The translations under genes were made by a program, and so were the position numbers. A DNA stretch of 64,000 nt from Actinomadura fibrosa (GTDB lineage Bacteria > Actinomycetota > Actinomycetes > Streptosporangiales > Streptosporangiaceae): positions 1 to 64,000 of the forward strand of contig NZ_CAACUY010000017.1 in the NCBI RefSeq assembly GCF_900659615.1, given 5' to 3'. The notes beneath the pieces were generated by a model. The model was not told the DNA's origin, made no database searches, and saw only the letters and a program-made list of their open reading frames with translations. Shown piece by piece: positions 18,993 to 27,963 of the stretch. Within the stretch, counting starts at the first letter, position 1, and the number at the start of each line of letters is the position of its first letter.

Positions 18993-19976
18993 TCAGCGGA
19001 CACCCTTCTTCGGCCGATGCAGTGAAGCACCAAGCGGTGTCGTGGTGTGCACGACGACGTTCGCGTCCCGGTGGCTGGTGATCAAGCCGGCGTCGCGCAG
19101 GACGGCGACGTGGTAGCTCACGGTGGCGGGTGAGATGGCGAGCATGCGCGCCAGCTCGCCGGTCGATCTGCCTGCCCGCGCGGCGGCGAGGATCGCGGCG
19201 CGGTTGGCGCCGAGCAACGGTGCCAGGTCCGCGGCGGCATCGCCCCTCTCGGACCTCATTCCGGCGTGTTGGATCGGATAGACCAGAACCGGCGGGAGCT
19301 CCGGGTCCGCTAGGCCGATGGGAGTTCCGCGGCAGAAGAACGACGGGATCAGCGTGAGGCCTCGTCCGTCCAGTCGCAGATTCCTGTCGCGTGGATAATC
19401 GACTTCCAGGACGGGCCATTGCCAGCGCATCAAGGGCGCGAGTCCCCGCAGCAGACGCTCGGTGCCGCCGTTGAGTAGCGCTTGGCCGCGGATGGCGCGT
19501 TCGGCGTCGAAAACCAGGTGGATGCGGTGCCAGTGAGGGCGCAACGCGACGGCGTGATACGTGCGCAGGGCCTGGCCCAGCATGAGCAGGGTCTCGTGCC
19601 GTCCCTCGCCGAGGTCTCGCGTCCAGGACGGCAGTGGCTTCAGCGCGGCCAGCGTTCCTAACTCCTCCCGTAATCGTCGGCGCGATGTGCACATCACTGC
19701 TTCGATGCCGGCTTCGAGCCCCATCGATGCGTCGAAGGGAGTAAGAAAGTCGGGCACGTAGGGGGCGATCGGCGCGAGGGGGACCAGGTATTCGAGAACC
19801 TCGTTCAGCCGTTCGGCGGGGGCGCCAAGAATCTGGCCGCGCCACTCCTTGACCGGACCAGAGCACTGTCGTCCCTGGAGGGCGTGCAGGCTGAGAAGGG
19901 TCTCCCAGAGTGGGTCTGGCGCGTGCGCCACCCTTAGGCGCATCAGGTCATCCCGCGTGAAGTGGATTCGCAGCAT
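18993..19976 (-). CDS. ArsR-type winged-helix regulator with N-terminal sensor domain
   Basis: A 327-residue protein. The first ~240 residues form a domain seen in actinomycete ArsR-like regulators (MLRIHFTRDDLMRLRVA, DPLWETLLSLH). The C-terminal ~75 residues are a winged helix (LLGANRAAILAAARAGRSTGEL, ISPATVSYHVAVLRDAGLITSHRD). GAGGAG lies 8 nt before the ATG. The ligand and targets are unknown. It converges on the tandem reductase genes rather than sharing a promoter with them. Confidence 0.85.
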   Translation of the reverse strand: MLRIHFTRDDLMRLRVAHAPDPLWETLLSLHALQGRQCSGPVKEWRGQILGAPAERLNEVLEYLVPLAPIAPYVPDFLTPFDASMGLEAGIEAVMCTSRRRLREELGTLAALKPLPSWTRDLGEGRHETLLMLGQALRTYHAVALRPHWHRIHLVFDAERAIRGQALLNGGTERLLRGLAPLMRWQWPVLEVDYPRDRNLRLDGRGLTLIPSFFCRGTPIGLADPELPPVLVYPIQHAGMRSERGDAAADLAPLLGANRAAILAAARAGRSTGELARMLAISPATVSYHVAVLRDAGLITSHRDANVVVHTTTPLGASLHRPKKGVR

Positions 19977-20311
19977 GATGACGTCTCCTCAGGTCATCGG
20001 AGCTGTCCTGTCTCGGAGCGAACCACCGATCGCGAATTGGGAGGCCGCTGTCGACAGCTCTCGTCAGAGTGTGGTCCACGTCCGGCCACCAATCATCTGC
20101 GATCGGAACTCGCCCATGGCCCCGGGCGTCGACTATTACTTTGCCGCCGATCCGGCCGGGCCGCCCACATGATGTCCATGGTGACGTGACGCCCGCAGCG
20201 AGTGTCGCTGGTCCGCCTGTGGTCCGCTCGCTGGGCGATGTCACCGAGCGGCTGTACCGGGACAGCGGCATCTCGCCTAATGGCGTTGTGATGGCGCTCT
20301 AGGATCAGCGG
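19977..20311. other. Intergenic region, no supported gene
   Basis: 335 bp between the divergent ArsR-like and lipoprotein genes. Short open frames exist on both strands, but none shows a family pattern or a good SD. Promoters for both neighbours should lie here. Confidence 0.4.
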
Positions 20312-21022
20312 ATGCGTGGGCTCCTTGCGGGTGTTCTCGGTGTCGCCGCGGTAGCGCTGACGATGGGCGGCTGCTCGGCGGTGGGTGAGCGGACGTCGGG
20401 TGCGCCGTCCTCGTCGAGCGCGTCGGCACTTGAGCGGCTGGAACGGGCGTTGGTCATGCCGCGAGCCACCGGTAAGCCCGACCCGGTCCGGTACGGCGTC
20501 GCCTCCGGGCCGTTCAACGATGTCATCGACCAGTTCCTCACCGGGCAGCGGAAGCCGGACGTCTGTCTGTGGAGTCGGACCGCGTCCGGTCAGTTCGAGG
20601 CGGTGACGACCGGGCCGGTCACCACCCCGGCGGCGCTCGGCGTGTGGACCGACTCGGCCCGGTCGGTGCTGGTCAGCGAGACCATCGTCGCGGTGCCCGA
20701 CGCCACCGCGAGCAAGCTGATCGCCCAATCGATCGCGCCGCGATGCCGCGACCGCTCGCTTCGGCTGGACGGACGGGCCGCCCGGCTGCGGATGGAGAGC
20801 GACAACGTCCGCACCACCGACGGCAGGACCGAACGACTGACCGACTACCTGCTGACCACCCATGCCGGGACGCAGCCGCAGCAGCAGGTCCTCATCAGGG
20901 TGAAAGGCCACGTGGTGTTCCTGGCGCTGTCGCCCGGCGGGAGGTTGCCGGGGCCCGACACCTACGCCGCCCTGGTCACCGAAGCCGGAACACGGGCGAT
21001 GACCGTACTCGGACGCCCCTGA
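20312..21022 (+). CDS. Putative lipoprotein of unknown function
   Basis: A 236-residue protein with a lipoprotein signal peptide: short N-region, hydrophobic core (LLAGVLGVAAVALTM) and lipobox TMGGC, giving acylation at Cys21. The mature part starts with a Ser-rich linker and has two further cysteines (DVCLWS, PRCRDRS) that may pair. AGGA precedes the ATG by 7 nt. I do not recognise the domain. It should be anchored on the outer face of the membrane. Confidence 0.75.
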   Translation: MRGLLAGVLGVAAVALTMGGCSAVGERTSGAPSSSSASALERLERALVMPRATGKPDPVRYGVASGPFNDVIDQFLTGQRKPDVCLWSRTASGQFEAVTTGPVTTPAALGVWTDSARSVLVSETIVAVPDATASKLIAQSIAPRCRDRSLRLDGRAARLRMESDNVRTTDGRTERLTDYLLTTHAGTQPQQQVLIRVKGHVVFLALSPGGRLPGPDTYAALVTEAGTRAMTVLGRP

Positions 21023-21071
21023 CCGTTTCGCTGTGGCCAACCACCAGGTCAGCGCCGGGAGCGTTCTCCGA

Positions 21072-21950
21072 TCAGCCGAGGACGGCCGGCTTGAGGACGT
21101 CCTCGCACCATGTGCGGAAAGTGGTGGGCGTCGTGGACTGCGGGGTGCGCGGCTCTGCGTTGTCGAGGCCGTTGTTCTTGGCTACCGCCATGTCGGCCAG
21201 GCCTTGGGTGTACGCCTCGGACACGCCGCGCTCCAGCATGGACGCCTTGAAGGCGTCGATCGACACCCACTGGTAGCGGACCGGCCGTCCGAGCACCTCG
21301 GACATGATCCGCGCCATGTCGTTCTGGGACAGGTCCTCCGGGCCGAGGAGCGGCACGTCGCCGCGGCCCGTCCACGACGGGTCGAGCAGCAGCTTCGCCG
21401 CGGCGTCGGCGATGTCGCGGACGGCGCAGGTCGGCATCTTGCGGTCGCCGGAGATCGGCGAGAAGAACACCCCTTGGTTCTTGATGCTCTCCACCTGCGT
21501 GAGCATGTTGTCCATGAAGGTGGGCAGCGTCAGCGCCCGGTAGTGCACGCCGGTGTCGGCGATGAGGTCGTCCATCGCCAGCGTCGCCGTCACGTGGCCG
21601 GCGTTGGGCAGCACCCCGCGTCCCAGGGCGGAGACGCCGACGACCCGCTGGACGCCCTCGCGGACGAACGCTTCGCAGGCCGGACGGGCGAAGCCGGAGT
21701 AGACGTCGTCGAGGCTTGCGGCCCGGTGGTCGGGCGGTGCGAGCCAGAAGACGGTGTCGGCACCCGCGAACGCCTTGGTCACGACGTCGAGGTCGCCGTG
21801 CGAACCCTCGACCACCTCGGCGCGGTCGCGGACCTCGGCGGGAAGCCGGGCGGCGTCGCGCACGATCACGCGGACCGGCGCGCCGGCGTCCAGGACGGTG
21901 CCGAGCAGCCGCCGGCCGATTCGGCCGGTGGGCGTGGTGATGACGATCAT
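21072..21950 (-). CDS. NmrA-like NAD(P)-binding oxidoreductase
   Basis: A 292-residue atypical SDR. The N-terminal Rossmann motif is TTPTGRIGRRLL (TGxxGxxG-like), followed by HGDLDVVTKAFAGADTVFWLAPP and VVGVSALGRG, as in the NmrA/HSCARG and quinone-oxidoreductase-like (QorB) group, which often lack the SDR catalytic Tyr-Lys pair. GGAG lies 8 nt before the ATG. It is divergent from a LysR regulator with a LysR-type box between, a common redox-responsive arrangement. Substrate not assignable. Confidence 0.88.
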   Translation of the reverse strand: MIVITTPTGRIGRRLLGTVLDAGAPVRVIVRDAARLPAEVRDRAEVVEGSHGDLDVVTKAFAGADTVFWLAPPDHRAASLDDVYSGFARPACEAFVREGVQRVVGVSALGRGVLPNAGHVTATLAMDDLIADTGVHYRALTLPTFMDNMLTQVESIKNQGVFFSPISGDRKMPTCAVRDIADAAAKLLLDPSWTGRGDVPLLGPEDLSQNDMARIMSEVLGRPVRYQWVSIDAFKASMLERGVSEAYTQGLADMAVAKNNGLDNAEPRTPQSTTPTTFRTWCEDVLKPAVLG

Positions 21951-22061
21951 CGAGAGAACTCCAGAGGAAGTGCGGGATTCGCTCGGCGCCGGGAGCGGCG
22001 CCGATGCCGCCAGTCAAGCCGCCGTCGTTGCGGGGCTGAAGGATCGATCCGGTCCGCGTTG

Positions 22062-22076
22062 ATACCCTGACGGTAT
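22062..22076. promoter_or_regulatory. LysR box overlapping the LysR start codon
   Basis: ATACC-N5-GGTAT contains the T-N11-A core of LysR regulators. Its right arm overlaps the LysR ATG (22075), so binding would block its own expression, while the site is about 115 bp upstream of the NmrA-like gene. Confidence 0.6.
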
Positions 22077-23043
22077 GAATGGCCTGGAGTCGCGGCAGCT
22101 CAGGTACTTCGTGGCCGTCGCCGAGGAGCTGAACTTCGGACGGGCCGCCGAGCGCCTGGGCATGGCGCAGCCGCCGCTGTCCCGGGCGATCCGCGAGCTG
22201 GAACGCGGTCTGGGCGTGCGGCTGTTCGAGCGCACCACCCGCCAGGTCAGGCTCACCCCGGCGGGGGAGGTGCTGCTCCGCGACGCGCGGACCGCGCTGG
22301 AGGCGATCAGCGCCGCCGCCCGGCGGGCCTCGCATGCCGGACGGCCCGCGCCGCAGCTGAGGCTCGCGCTCAAGGCCGACTTCGACGCCGGGCTGCTGCC
22401 GCGGTTCCTCGCGGCGTACCGGCGCGAGGCCGAGGCGATCCCGGTGGAACTGGTCCTCGGCGGCCGGGGCGACCAGGAGGCGGCGCTGCGCGACGGGCGC
22501 GCGGACGTCGCGATCGTCCCCGAGCTGGCCGACACTCGCGGTCTGGACGTCGAGCCCCTGCTGACAGAGCCCCGGCTGGCCGCGCTGGCAGCCTCGGATC
22601 CGCTGGCCGCCCGGTCCTCCCTGTCGCTGGCGGACTTCGCCGGCCGGATGCTGCCCGACGGAAGGCTCGCGGATCCGAGCGCGCCCGGCGCGGACGGCGG
22701 CGGTATGCCGAGCTCGACCGCCGCACACGGACCGTTCGCCGGGAGCCGGCAGCCGGTCCGGGACCTCGCCGAACTGTTCAGCCTGGTCGAGTTGAGCGAT
22801 GTGGTCTGGTTCGTGCCGGTGTCGATCGCCCGGCGGCACGCGCGTCCCGGCATCGCCTACCGGACCGTCCGCGACCTGCCGCCGGCGGAGTTCTCCATCG
22901 CCTGGCCGCAGGACTGCCGCTCACCGGCCGTCGCCGCCTTCATCCGCGCCGCCGCGGCCGTGGCCGCCGCCGCGCAACCCGCGATCACCGCGCAACCGCT
23001 GGAGATCGCGCGGTCGGTCGACACCGCCCAGTCGGTCTTCTAG
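22075..23043 (+). CDS. LysR-family regulator
   Basis: A 322-residue LysR protein. The helix-turn-helix is at residues 1-60 (LESRQLRYFVAVAEELNFGRAAERL, QPPLSRAIRELERGLGVRLF), and the C-terminal part is a substrate-binding-protein-like co-inducer domain (LRLALKADFDAGLLPRFL, DVAIVPELADTRGL). There is no clear SD; the ATG coincides with the right arm of a palindrome. Divergence from the NmrA-like gene suggests it regulates that gene. The Ala-rich C-terminus is longer than usual and probably unstructured. Confidence 0.9.
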   Translation: MNGLESRQLRYFVAVAEELNFGRAAERLGMAQPPLSRAIRELERGLGVRLFERTTRQVRLTPAGEVLLRDARTALEAISAAARRASHAGRPAPQLRLALKADFDAGLLPRFLAAYRREAEAIPVELVLGGRGDQEAALRDGRADVAIVPELADTRGLDVEPLLTEPRLAALAASDPLAARSSLSLADFAGRMLPDGRLADPSAPGADGGGMPSSTAAHGPFAGSRQPVRDLAELFSLVELSDVVWFVPVSIARRHARPGIAYRTVRDLPPAEFSIAWPQDCRSPAVAAFIRAAAAVAAAAQPAITAQPLEIARSVDTAQSVF

Positions 23044-23118
23044 CTCCGGAGTCGGACGTGCCGGTCAACGCGGTGCCGCGCCCGGCGCGGGCGGTCGGAC
23101 GAGCCGCCGCCCTTCCGG

Positions 23119-23666
23119 CTACCTGACCTGCGCGGCGACGCGTTGGATGGCCTGGACGGCGATCGCGGGCTGGTCGACGTAGATGTAGTGCTGGCTCCTC
23201 GCGGCGGTGCTCAGCTTGCTGCGGCTGGAGATCGCGAGCCATTCGTGCTGGCCCGCCGACCAGTCCCGCTCCAGGCGCGGCCCGTACACGGGCACCACCG
23301 CCAGGTACTTCTTCCCGTGCTGGATCACCTCCACCAAGATGTCTCCGGCGGAGCGGACCTCACCATCGGTGATGGTGAGCTTTTTAGGGTTGTTCCCCGC
23401 GTCGACCGCCAGGTCTGCGCGTGCAGTTGGGCCGCGGGACGCGGTCAGGATCTTCTGCGAGTCGGCGATGCTCTGCGGACCCTTCGGCTTGTCGCTCTTG
23501 CCCTCACCGAGCCGGTCGTAGACGCAGACCCAGTTCTTCTCGCTCAGTGTCTTCTGGAGAGCGGTCATCTTGTCCATTCCGTCGCCCAGACCGTGCCGGA
23601 GTCGTCCTTGCAGCCCGCCCCCGTCACCGCGCAGCAAACGGCGACCACGGCGGTCTTCCTGAGCAT
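23119..23666 (-). pseudogene. Decayed lipoprotein alpha/beta-hydrolase
   Basis: The reading starts with a lipoprotein signal (MLRKTAVVAVCCAVTGAGC) that runs out after GTVWATEWTR at about 23565. A second frame then continues with KMTALQKTLSEKNWVCVYDRLGEGKSD, which resembles the strand and loop before the oxyanion/nucleophile region of alpha/beta-hydrolases, and ends with RSQHYIYVDQPAIAVQAIQRV, like the His-containing C-terminus of that fold. The nucleophile elbow (GxSxG) and most of the core are absent. I read this as an export-type hydrolase broken by a frameshift and internal deletion. A new lineage-specific protein cannot be excluded. Confidence 0.55.
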
Positions 23667-23935
23667 GCGAAACACGATGTATCGCGCCCGTCCGTAATGG
23701 CGCGGACACGGGGAGAACGCTATGGATTCGGCTGGCCGGGCATCATCCCCGTACGGTGGACATCCACAGGTAGCTCGGACGGGGACCACCACCACGGCGA
23801 CGCCCACGACCGCGGCTCATGACGGAGACGGCGTTATCGGTCCGGTGGCCGCTGGCCATGTCGGTGCGAATGCGGGAGCAACGTAGGGGAGTCGATGAGG
23901 TCGCAGATCTTGGCTTTCCGGCGACAGGGGAAAGT

Positions 23936-24790
23936 GTGATTCGCCCGGGCGGCGGTGGCCGACCGGAATCGGTAGGCCGGAGTGCCGGGCTCGGTGGGCG
24001 GTCCCGTGGGTACCTGCTGGACAACGCGCGTGCCGAGGCGGGCGAGCGGTTCGTCTGGCTGGCCGAGTTGTTCGACGGTGTGACGCGCGGGCACGTCGAG
24101 CGGCTGGGGGTCGGGGCCGGTTCGCGCTGCTGGGAGGTGGGCGCCGGCGGCCCCGGGATTCCGGAGGCGCTCGCGGCGGCCGTCGGGCCGAGCGGGTACG
24201 TGCTGGCCACCGACATCGATCCCTCGTGGTTGAGGGCGGGCGAGGGGTATGAGGTGCGCCGGCACGACGTCGCGGCTGATCCGCCGCCGGAGCAGGGGAC
24301 GTTCGACCTGGTGCACGCCCGGCTCGTGCTGGTCCACGTGCCGGACCGGGCCCGGGCGCTGGCGACGATGGTCGCGGCGCTGCGGCCGGGCGGCCGGCTG
24401 CTGGTCGAGGACGCCGATACCGCGTTGCAGCCGCTGGCGTGCCTGGACGAGTCCGGCCCGGCGCAGCGGCGGGCCAACCGGCTGCGTAACGCGGTCCGGG
24501 AGCTGCTGGCGCGCCGCGGCGCGGACCTGCGCTACGGCCGGACGCTGCCGCGAGCGCTGCGCGAGGCTGGTTTGGTCGATGTCGCCGCGGCGGGCTTCTT
24601 CCCGGTCGGCGGGACGGCCTGCGACCGGCTGGAGGCGGCGACGATCCAGCATGTGCGCGGGGAGTTGCTCGCGGCCGGCCTGGCCGACGAGGCCGAGATC
24701 GACGCGCACTTGGCCGCCGTCCGCGCGGGCGAGCTCGATCTGACGCTCGCGCCGCTGATCTCGGCCTGGGGACGCCGTCCGGCCGAGTAG
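23936..24790 (+). CDS. SAM-dependent methyltransferase
   Basis: About 284 residues. A class I methyltransferase: YLLDNARAEAGERFVWLAELFD at the start, SAM-binding motif I CWEVGAGGPGIPEAL, acidic motif DIDPSWL, then FDLVHARLVLVHVPDRARAL and LRPGGRLLVEDAD. The GTG at 23936 is preferred (AGGGGA close upstream); the frame is open to an ATG at 23819, but the extra residues do not resemble the family. The acceptor is unknown. It converges on the aldehyde dehydrogenase gene with a 14-bp gap. Confidence 0.85.
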   Translation: MIRPGGGGRPESVGRSAGLGGRSRGYLLDNARAEAGERFVWLAELFDGVTRGHVERLGVGAGSRCWEVGAGGPGIPEALAAAVGPSGYVLATDIDPSWLRAGEGYEVRRHDVAADPPPEQGTFDLVHARLVLVHVPDRARALATMVAALRPGGRLLVEDADTALQPLACLDESGPAQRRANRLRNAVRELLARRGADLRYGRTLPRALREAGLVDVAAAGFFPVGGTACDRLEAATIQHVRGELLAAGLADEAEIDAHLAAVRAGELDLTLAPLISAWGRRPAE

Positions 24791-24804
24791 CCGCCGGCGA
24801 TCGC

Positions 24805-26304
24805 CTAGGTCTCGATGCCGATGTAGACGTTCTTGGTCTGGAGGAATTCGTATAGGCCCTCTTTGCCGCCTTCGCGTCCGTATCCGCTCTGCTTGTATCC
24901 GCCGAACGGGGCGCCGGGCGGCTGGCCGGAGACGCCGTTGACGAGGACGGTGCCGGACTGGAGGAGCGGCGTGAGCCGGTGTATCCGCGAGACGTCTCGG
25001 GTCTGGAGGTAGGTGCCGAGGCCGTAGGGCGTGGAGTTGGCGAGTTCGACCGCTTCCTCTTCGCTGCCGAAGGGCGTGATCGACAGGACCGGGCCGAAGA
25101 TCTCCTGCTGGGCGGCGTCGCTCCGCGGGTCGACGTCCGCCAGGACCGTCGGCTCGATGAAGTAGCCGTCTCGGATCTCGGGGACGAGGGCCGACCGTTC
25201 GACGCCGCGGCCTCCGGCAACGATCCGGCTGTCCTCACCGGCGCGCTCCATCAGGCCGAGGATGCGGTCGCGGGCGGCTCGGTCGACGACGGGGCCGACG
25301 ATCGTGCGCCGGTCGAAGGGGTCGCCCACGTGCAGTCCGGCGATGCCCTGGCCGGTCGCCTCCACCACCTGGTCGTAGACGTCGCGGTGGACGAGCATCC
25401 GGGTGGCGAGGTTGCAGCCCTGACCGGCCAGGGTGGTGCAGGAGCCGATCGTCAGCGCGATGGCCTGGCGGAGGTCGGCGTCGGGGAAGACGATGTTGGC
25501 CGCCTTGCCGCCCAGTTCCAGGACGACGGGCTTCAGGGTGTGCCGGGCGGCGTCCAGGATCTTCTTGGCGGTCGGGATGCCGCCGGTGAAGGAGATCTTG
25601 GCGACGTCCGGGTGGCGGACGAGCCTGTCGCCCGCTTCCGGGCCGCCGGGCAGGAGGTGCAGGACGCCGGGCGGCAGGCGCGCCGCAAGGGCGATCTCGG
25701 CGAACCGGGCGACGGTGTAGGGGGACTGCTCGGGGGTCTTGACGACCACGCAGTTGCCCGCGGCCAGCGCGGGTGCGATCTTCATGCCGACCGACACGAT
25801 CGGCCCGTTCCAGGTCAGGACGATGCCGACGACGCCGTACGGTTCCGGGACGGTGTAGTCGAAGCCCCGTCCCATCGCCGGGCTGGGGGGAATCGTGGCC
25901 CCTTCGAGCTTGTCCGCCCAGCCGGCGTAGTAGCCGAACCATCCCGCGCAGAGGTTCGCCAGGGCCGCCGACAGGACGGTGGGGGTGCCGAGTTCGAGGG
26001 TGGTGAGCCGGCCGAGTTCGGGCACGTGGGCCTCGATCAGCTCCTCCATGCGCTGGAGGATGCGTCGGCGCCTGTCCGGTGACATTTCCCGCCACTGGGG
26101 GAACGCCTTCCTGGCCGCGGCGACGGCAGCGTCCACCTCGGATGGGCCGCTCAGTAGGACGGTGCCGTTCGCGCGGGCCGTCGAGGGGTTGATGTGGTCC
26201 ATCGTGCCTGCGGACGTGCGGTCGAGCCATGCGCCGTCGATGAGCGGTCCGGTGGTGCCCAGATCGTGGGAAAGGGGAGACGTGGTCATGTGAGATACCG
26301 CCAT
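24805..26304 (-). CDS. NAD(P)-dependent aldehyde dehydrogenase
   Basis: A 499-residue aldehyde dehydrogenase. The catalytic pair is visible: general base Glu in LELGGKAANIV and nucleophilic Cys in GQGCNLATR. Cofactor loops are FTGGIPTAKKI and TWNGPIVSVG. GYKQSGYGREGGKEGLYEFLQTKNVY closes the chain. It oxidises an aldehyde to an acid as the last step of a dehydrogenase pathway with the two SDRs and the HIBADH-like protein upstream (35-bp gap, same strand). The start may instead be the ATG at 26289. Substrate unknown. Confidence 0.92.
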   Translation of the reverse strand: MAVSHMTTSPLSHDLGTTGPLIDGAWLDRTSAGTMDHINPSTARANGTVLLSGPSEVDAAVAAARKAFPQWREMSPDRRRRILQRMEELIEAHVPELGRLTTLELGTPTVLSAALANLCAGWFGYYAGWADKLEGATIPPSPAMGRGFDYTVPEPYGVVGIVLTWNGPIVSVGMKIAPALAAGNCVVVKTPEQSPYTVARFAEIALAARLPPGVLHLLPGGPEAGDRLVRHPDVAKISFTGGIPTAKKILDAARHTLKPVVLELGGKAANIVFPDADLRQAIALTIGSCTTLAGQGCNLATRMLVHRDVYDQVVEATGQGIAGLHVGDPFDRRTIVGPVVDRAARDRILGLMERAGEDSRIVAGGRGVERSALVPEIRDGYFIEPTVLADVDPRSDAAQQEIFGPVLSITPFGSEEEAVELANSTPYGLGTYLQTRDVSRIHRLTPLLQSGTVLVNGVSGQPPGAPFGGYKQSGYGREGGKEGLYEFLQTKNVYIGIET

Positions 26305-26338
26305 TCCCGGGGGACGTCGCCGTCCCGCCGTCGGCTCG

Positions 26339-27160
26339 TCAAGGACGCCGCCCGAGCGCTTTCAGGGCCGTCTCGGTGAGTTCCGTGAGCGCGGCGGGCC
26401 GCGGGACGCCGTTCGCGCGGACGAGGTCGAGCATGATGCCGACGTCCTTGCGCAGGAGCGGCGCGGCCTGCCGCAGGCCGGTGGTGTCGAAGCCCGAGGC
26501 GGCGAGGATCGCGGCGGCCCGGCTGCCGCCGCTGCCGTGGGCCAGGACGTCCGCCATCGCCGCCCGGTCCATGCCGAGGGCGTCGGAGAGGGAGAAGGTG
26601 TCGAGCGCCATGGCGATCTGTGCGGTGAACACGAAGTTGTTCAGCAGCTTCGCCAGCTGGCCGCTTCCCAGCGGACCCAGGTGGATCACGGGGTCGGCGA
26701 AGGCGTCGAAGACGGGACGGCATCGCACGACGTCCTTCTCGGCTCCGCCGACCATGACGAGCAGCCTGCGTTGTGCGGCTGCCTGGCCTCCGCCGCTGAC
26801 CGGCGCGTCGACCAGGGCGACGCCGCGTTCGGCGGCCCGGTCGGCGAGGCGACGGCAGGTATCGGGGTGGACGGTGGAATGGATCGCGACGACTCCTCCA
26901 GGGGACATTCCGGCGAGTACTCCGTCGGGCCGCAGGAGCACGTCCTCCACATCGGCGTCGGCGACGACGCAGACGCCGACCACGTCGCTCGCCGCGCCGA
27001 GGTCGGCCGGAGTCGGCGCCACCGAGGCGGCGGTGTCCGCGAAGGGAGCGGTCGACGCTGGACGCCGGGCCCAGATCGTCAGGTCGTGCCGCTCCTGCGC
27101 GATGCGGCGTGCCATCGGGCCGCCCTGGCTGCCGAGCCCGATGAAACCGACGCGCGTCAT
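26339..27160 (-). CDS. 3-hydroxyisobutyrate dehydrogenase-family oxidoreductase
   Basis: A 273-residue beta-hydroxyacid dehydrogenase. It starts with the Rossmann motif VGFIGLGSQGGPMARRI, has the substrate-binding DAPVSGGGQAA, and the catalytic lysine region GSGQLAKLLNN. The family includes HIBADH, tartronate semialdehyde reductase and imine-reductase-like members. GGGAGG lies 6 nt before the ATG. It is in the minus-strand operon with two SDRs and an aldehyde dehydrogenase, suggesting oxidation of hydroxyl groups on a shared substrate. Confidence 0.9.
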   Translation of the reverse strand: MTRVGFIGLGSQGGPMARRIAQERHDLTIWARRPASTAPFADTAASVAPTPADLGAASDVVGVCVVADADVEDVLLRPDGVLAGMSPGGVVAIHSTVHPDTCRRLADRAAERGVALVDAPVSGGGQAAAQRRLLVMVGGAEKDVVRCRPVFDAFADPVIHLGPLGSGQLAKLLNNFVFTAQIAMALDTFSLSDALGMDRAAMADVLAHGSGGSRAAAILAASGFDTTGLRQAAPLLRKDVGIMLDLVRANGVPRPAALTELTETALKALGRRP

Positions 27161-27191
27161 CGAGCGCCTCCCTTCGATGTGGTGCGCGGTC

Positions 27192-27963
27192 TCACAGCCG
27201 CATGACCCAGCCGCCGTCCACGCTGATCGTCTGGCCGTTGATCCAGTCGCCGGCGGGGGAGGCGAGCAGGAGCAGGGTGCCGAGCAGGTCCTCGGCGGGC
27301 GCCTGCTTCTTGCCGGGGATGGCCGCCGCGAGCGCGGCGCGCGCGGGGTGGTCGGCGGGCAGGCTCCGCATCCCGGGCTCGTTCTCCACCAGGCCGGGGG
27401 CGATGGCGTTCACGTTGATGCCGAGCGGTCCGAGCGAGCGGGCGAGGCCGACGGTGACGCTGACGAGCGCGAGCTTGCTGATCCCGTAGATGCCGCCGCC
27501 CATGAAGGCCCCGGCGGACACCTGGTTGATGATCCGTCCGGCGCCGCGCTCGACCATGGACGCCTTGGCCGCCCTCGCGCACAGGATGGCGCCCAGGACG
27601 TTGACCCGCATCACCCGGTCGAACCAGTCGGGCGGGAGGTCGAGGAGGTCGCTGGGGGATCTCGGCCATGACGGCGGCGTTGTTGACGAGGATGTCGACG
27701 CCGCCGTGCGCGGCGACCGCGGACTCGACCATCGCGGCCGTCGACGCCCGGTCGGTGATGTCGGCCTGCACGGCGGTGGCCTGGAGGCCGTCGGCGGCCA
27801 GGGCCGCGGCGGCCCGCTCGGAGCCGTCGCCGTCGAGGTCGGCCAGCAGCACCGCCGCGCCGGCCTCGGCCAGCGCGCGGCCGTAGACCTGGCCGATGGC
27901 TCCGGCGCCGCCGGTGACGATGGCGACCTTGCCGTCCAGGCGCAGTCGGTCGAGTGTGCTCAT
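27192..27963 (-). pseudogene. Short-chain dehydrogenase with a single frameshift
   Basis: The two halves of one classical SDR lie in different frames. The first (MSTLDRLRLDGKVAIVTGGAGAIG to ILVNNAAVMAEIP) has the TGxxxGxG motif and NNA. The second (DLLDLPPDWFDRVMRVNVLG to GQTISVDGGWVMRL) has YGISK of the catalytic YxxxK. The break is at a run of five G (five C on the coding strand) at 27654-27658 where four would keep the frame. All other family features are intact, so this is a very recent frameshift or a sequencing error. The start overlaps the preceding gene's stop (ATGA). Confidence 0.85.

Noticed and set aside
19948..20271. Possible small gene between the ArsR-like and lipoprotein genes
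   Set aside because: It overlaps the ArsR-like start and shows no SD or recognisable domain.
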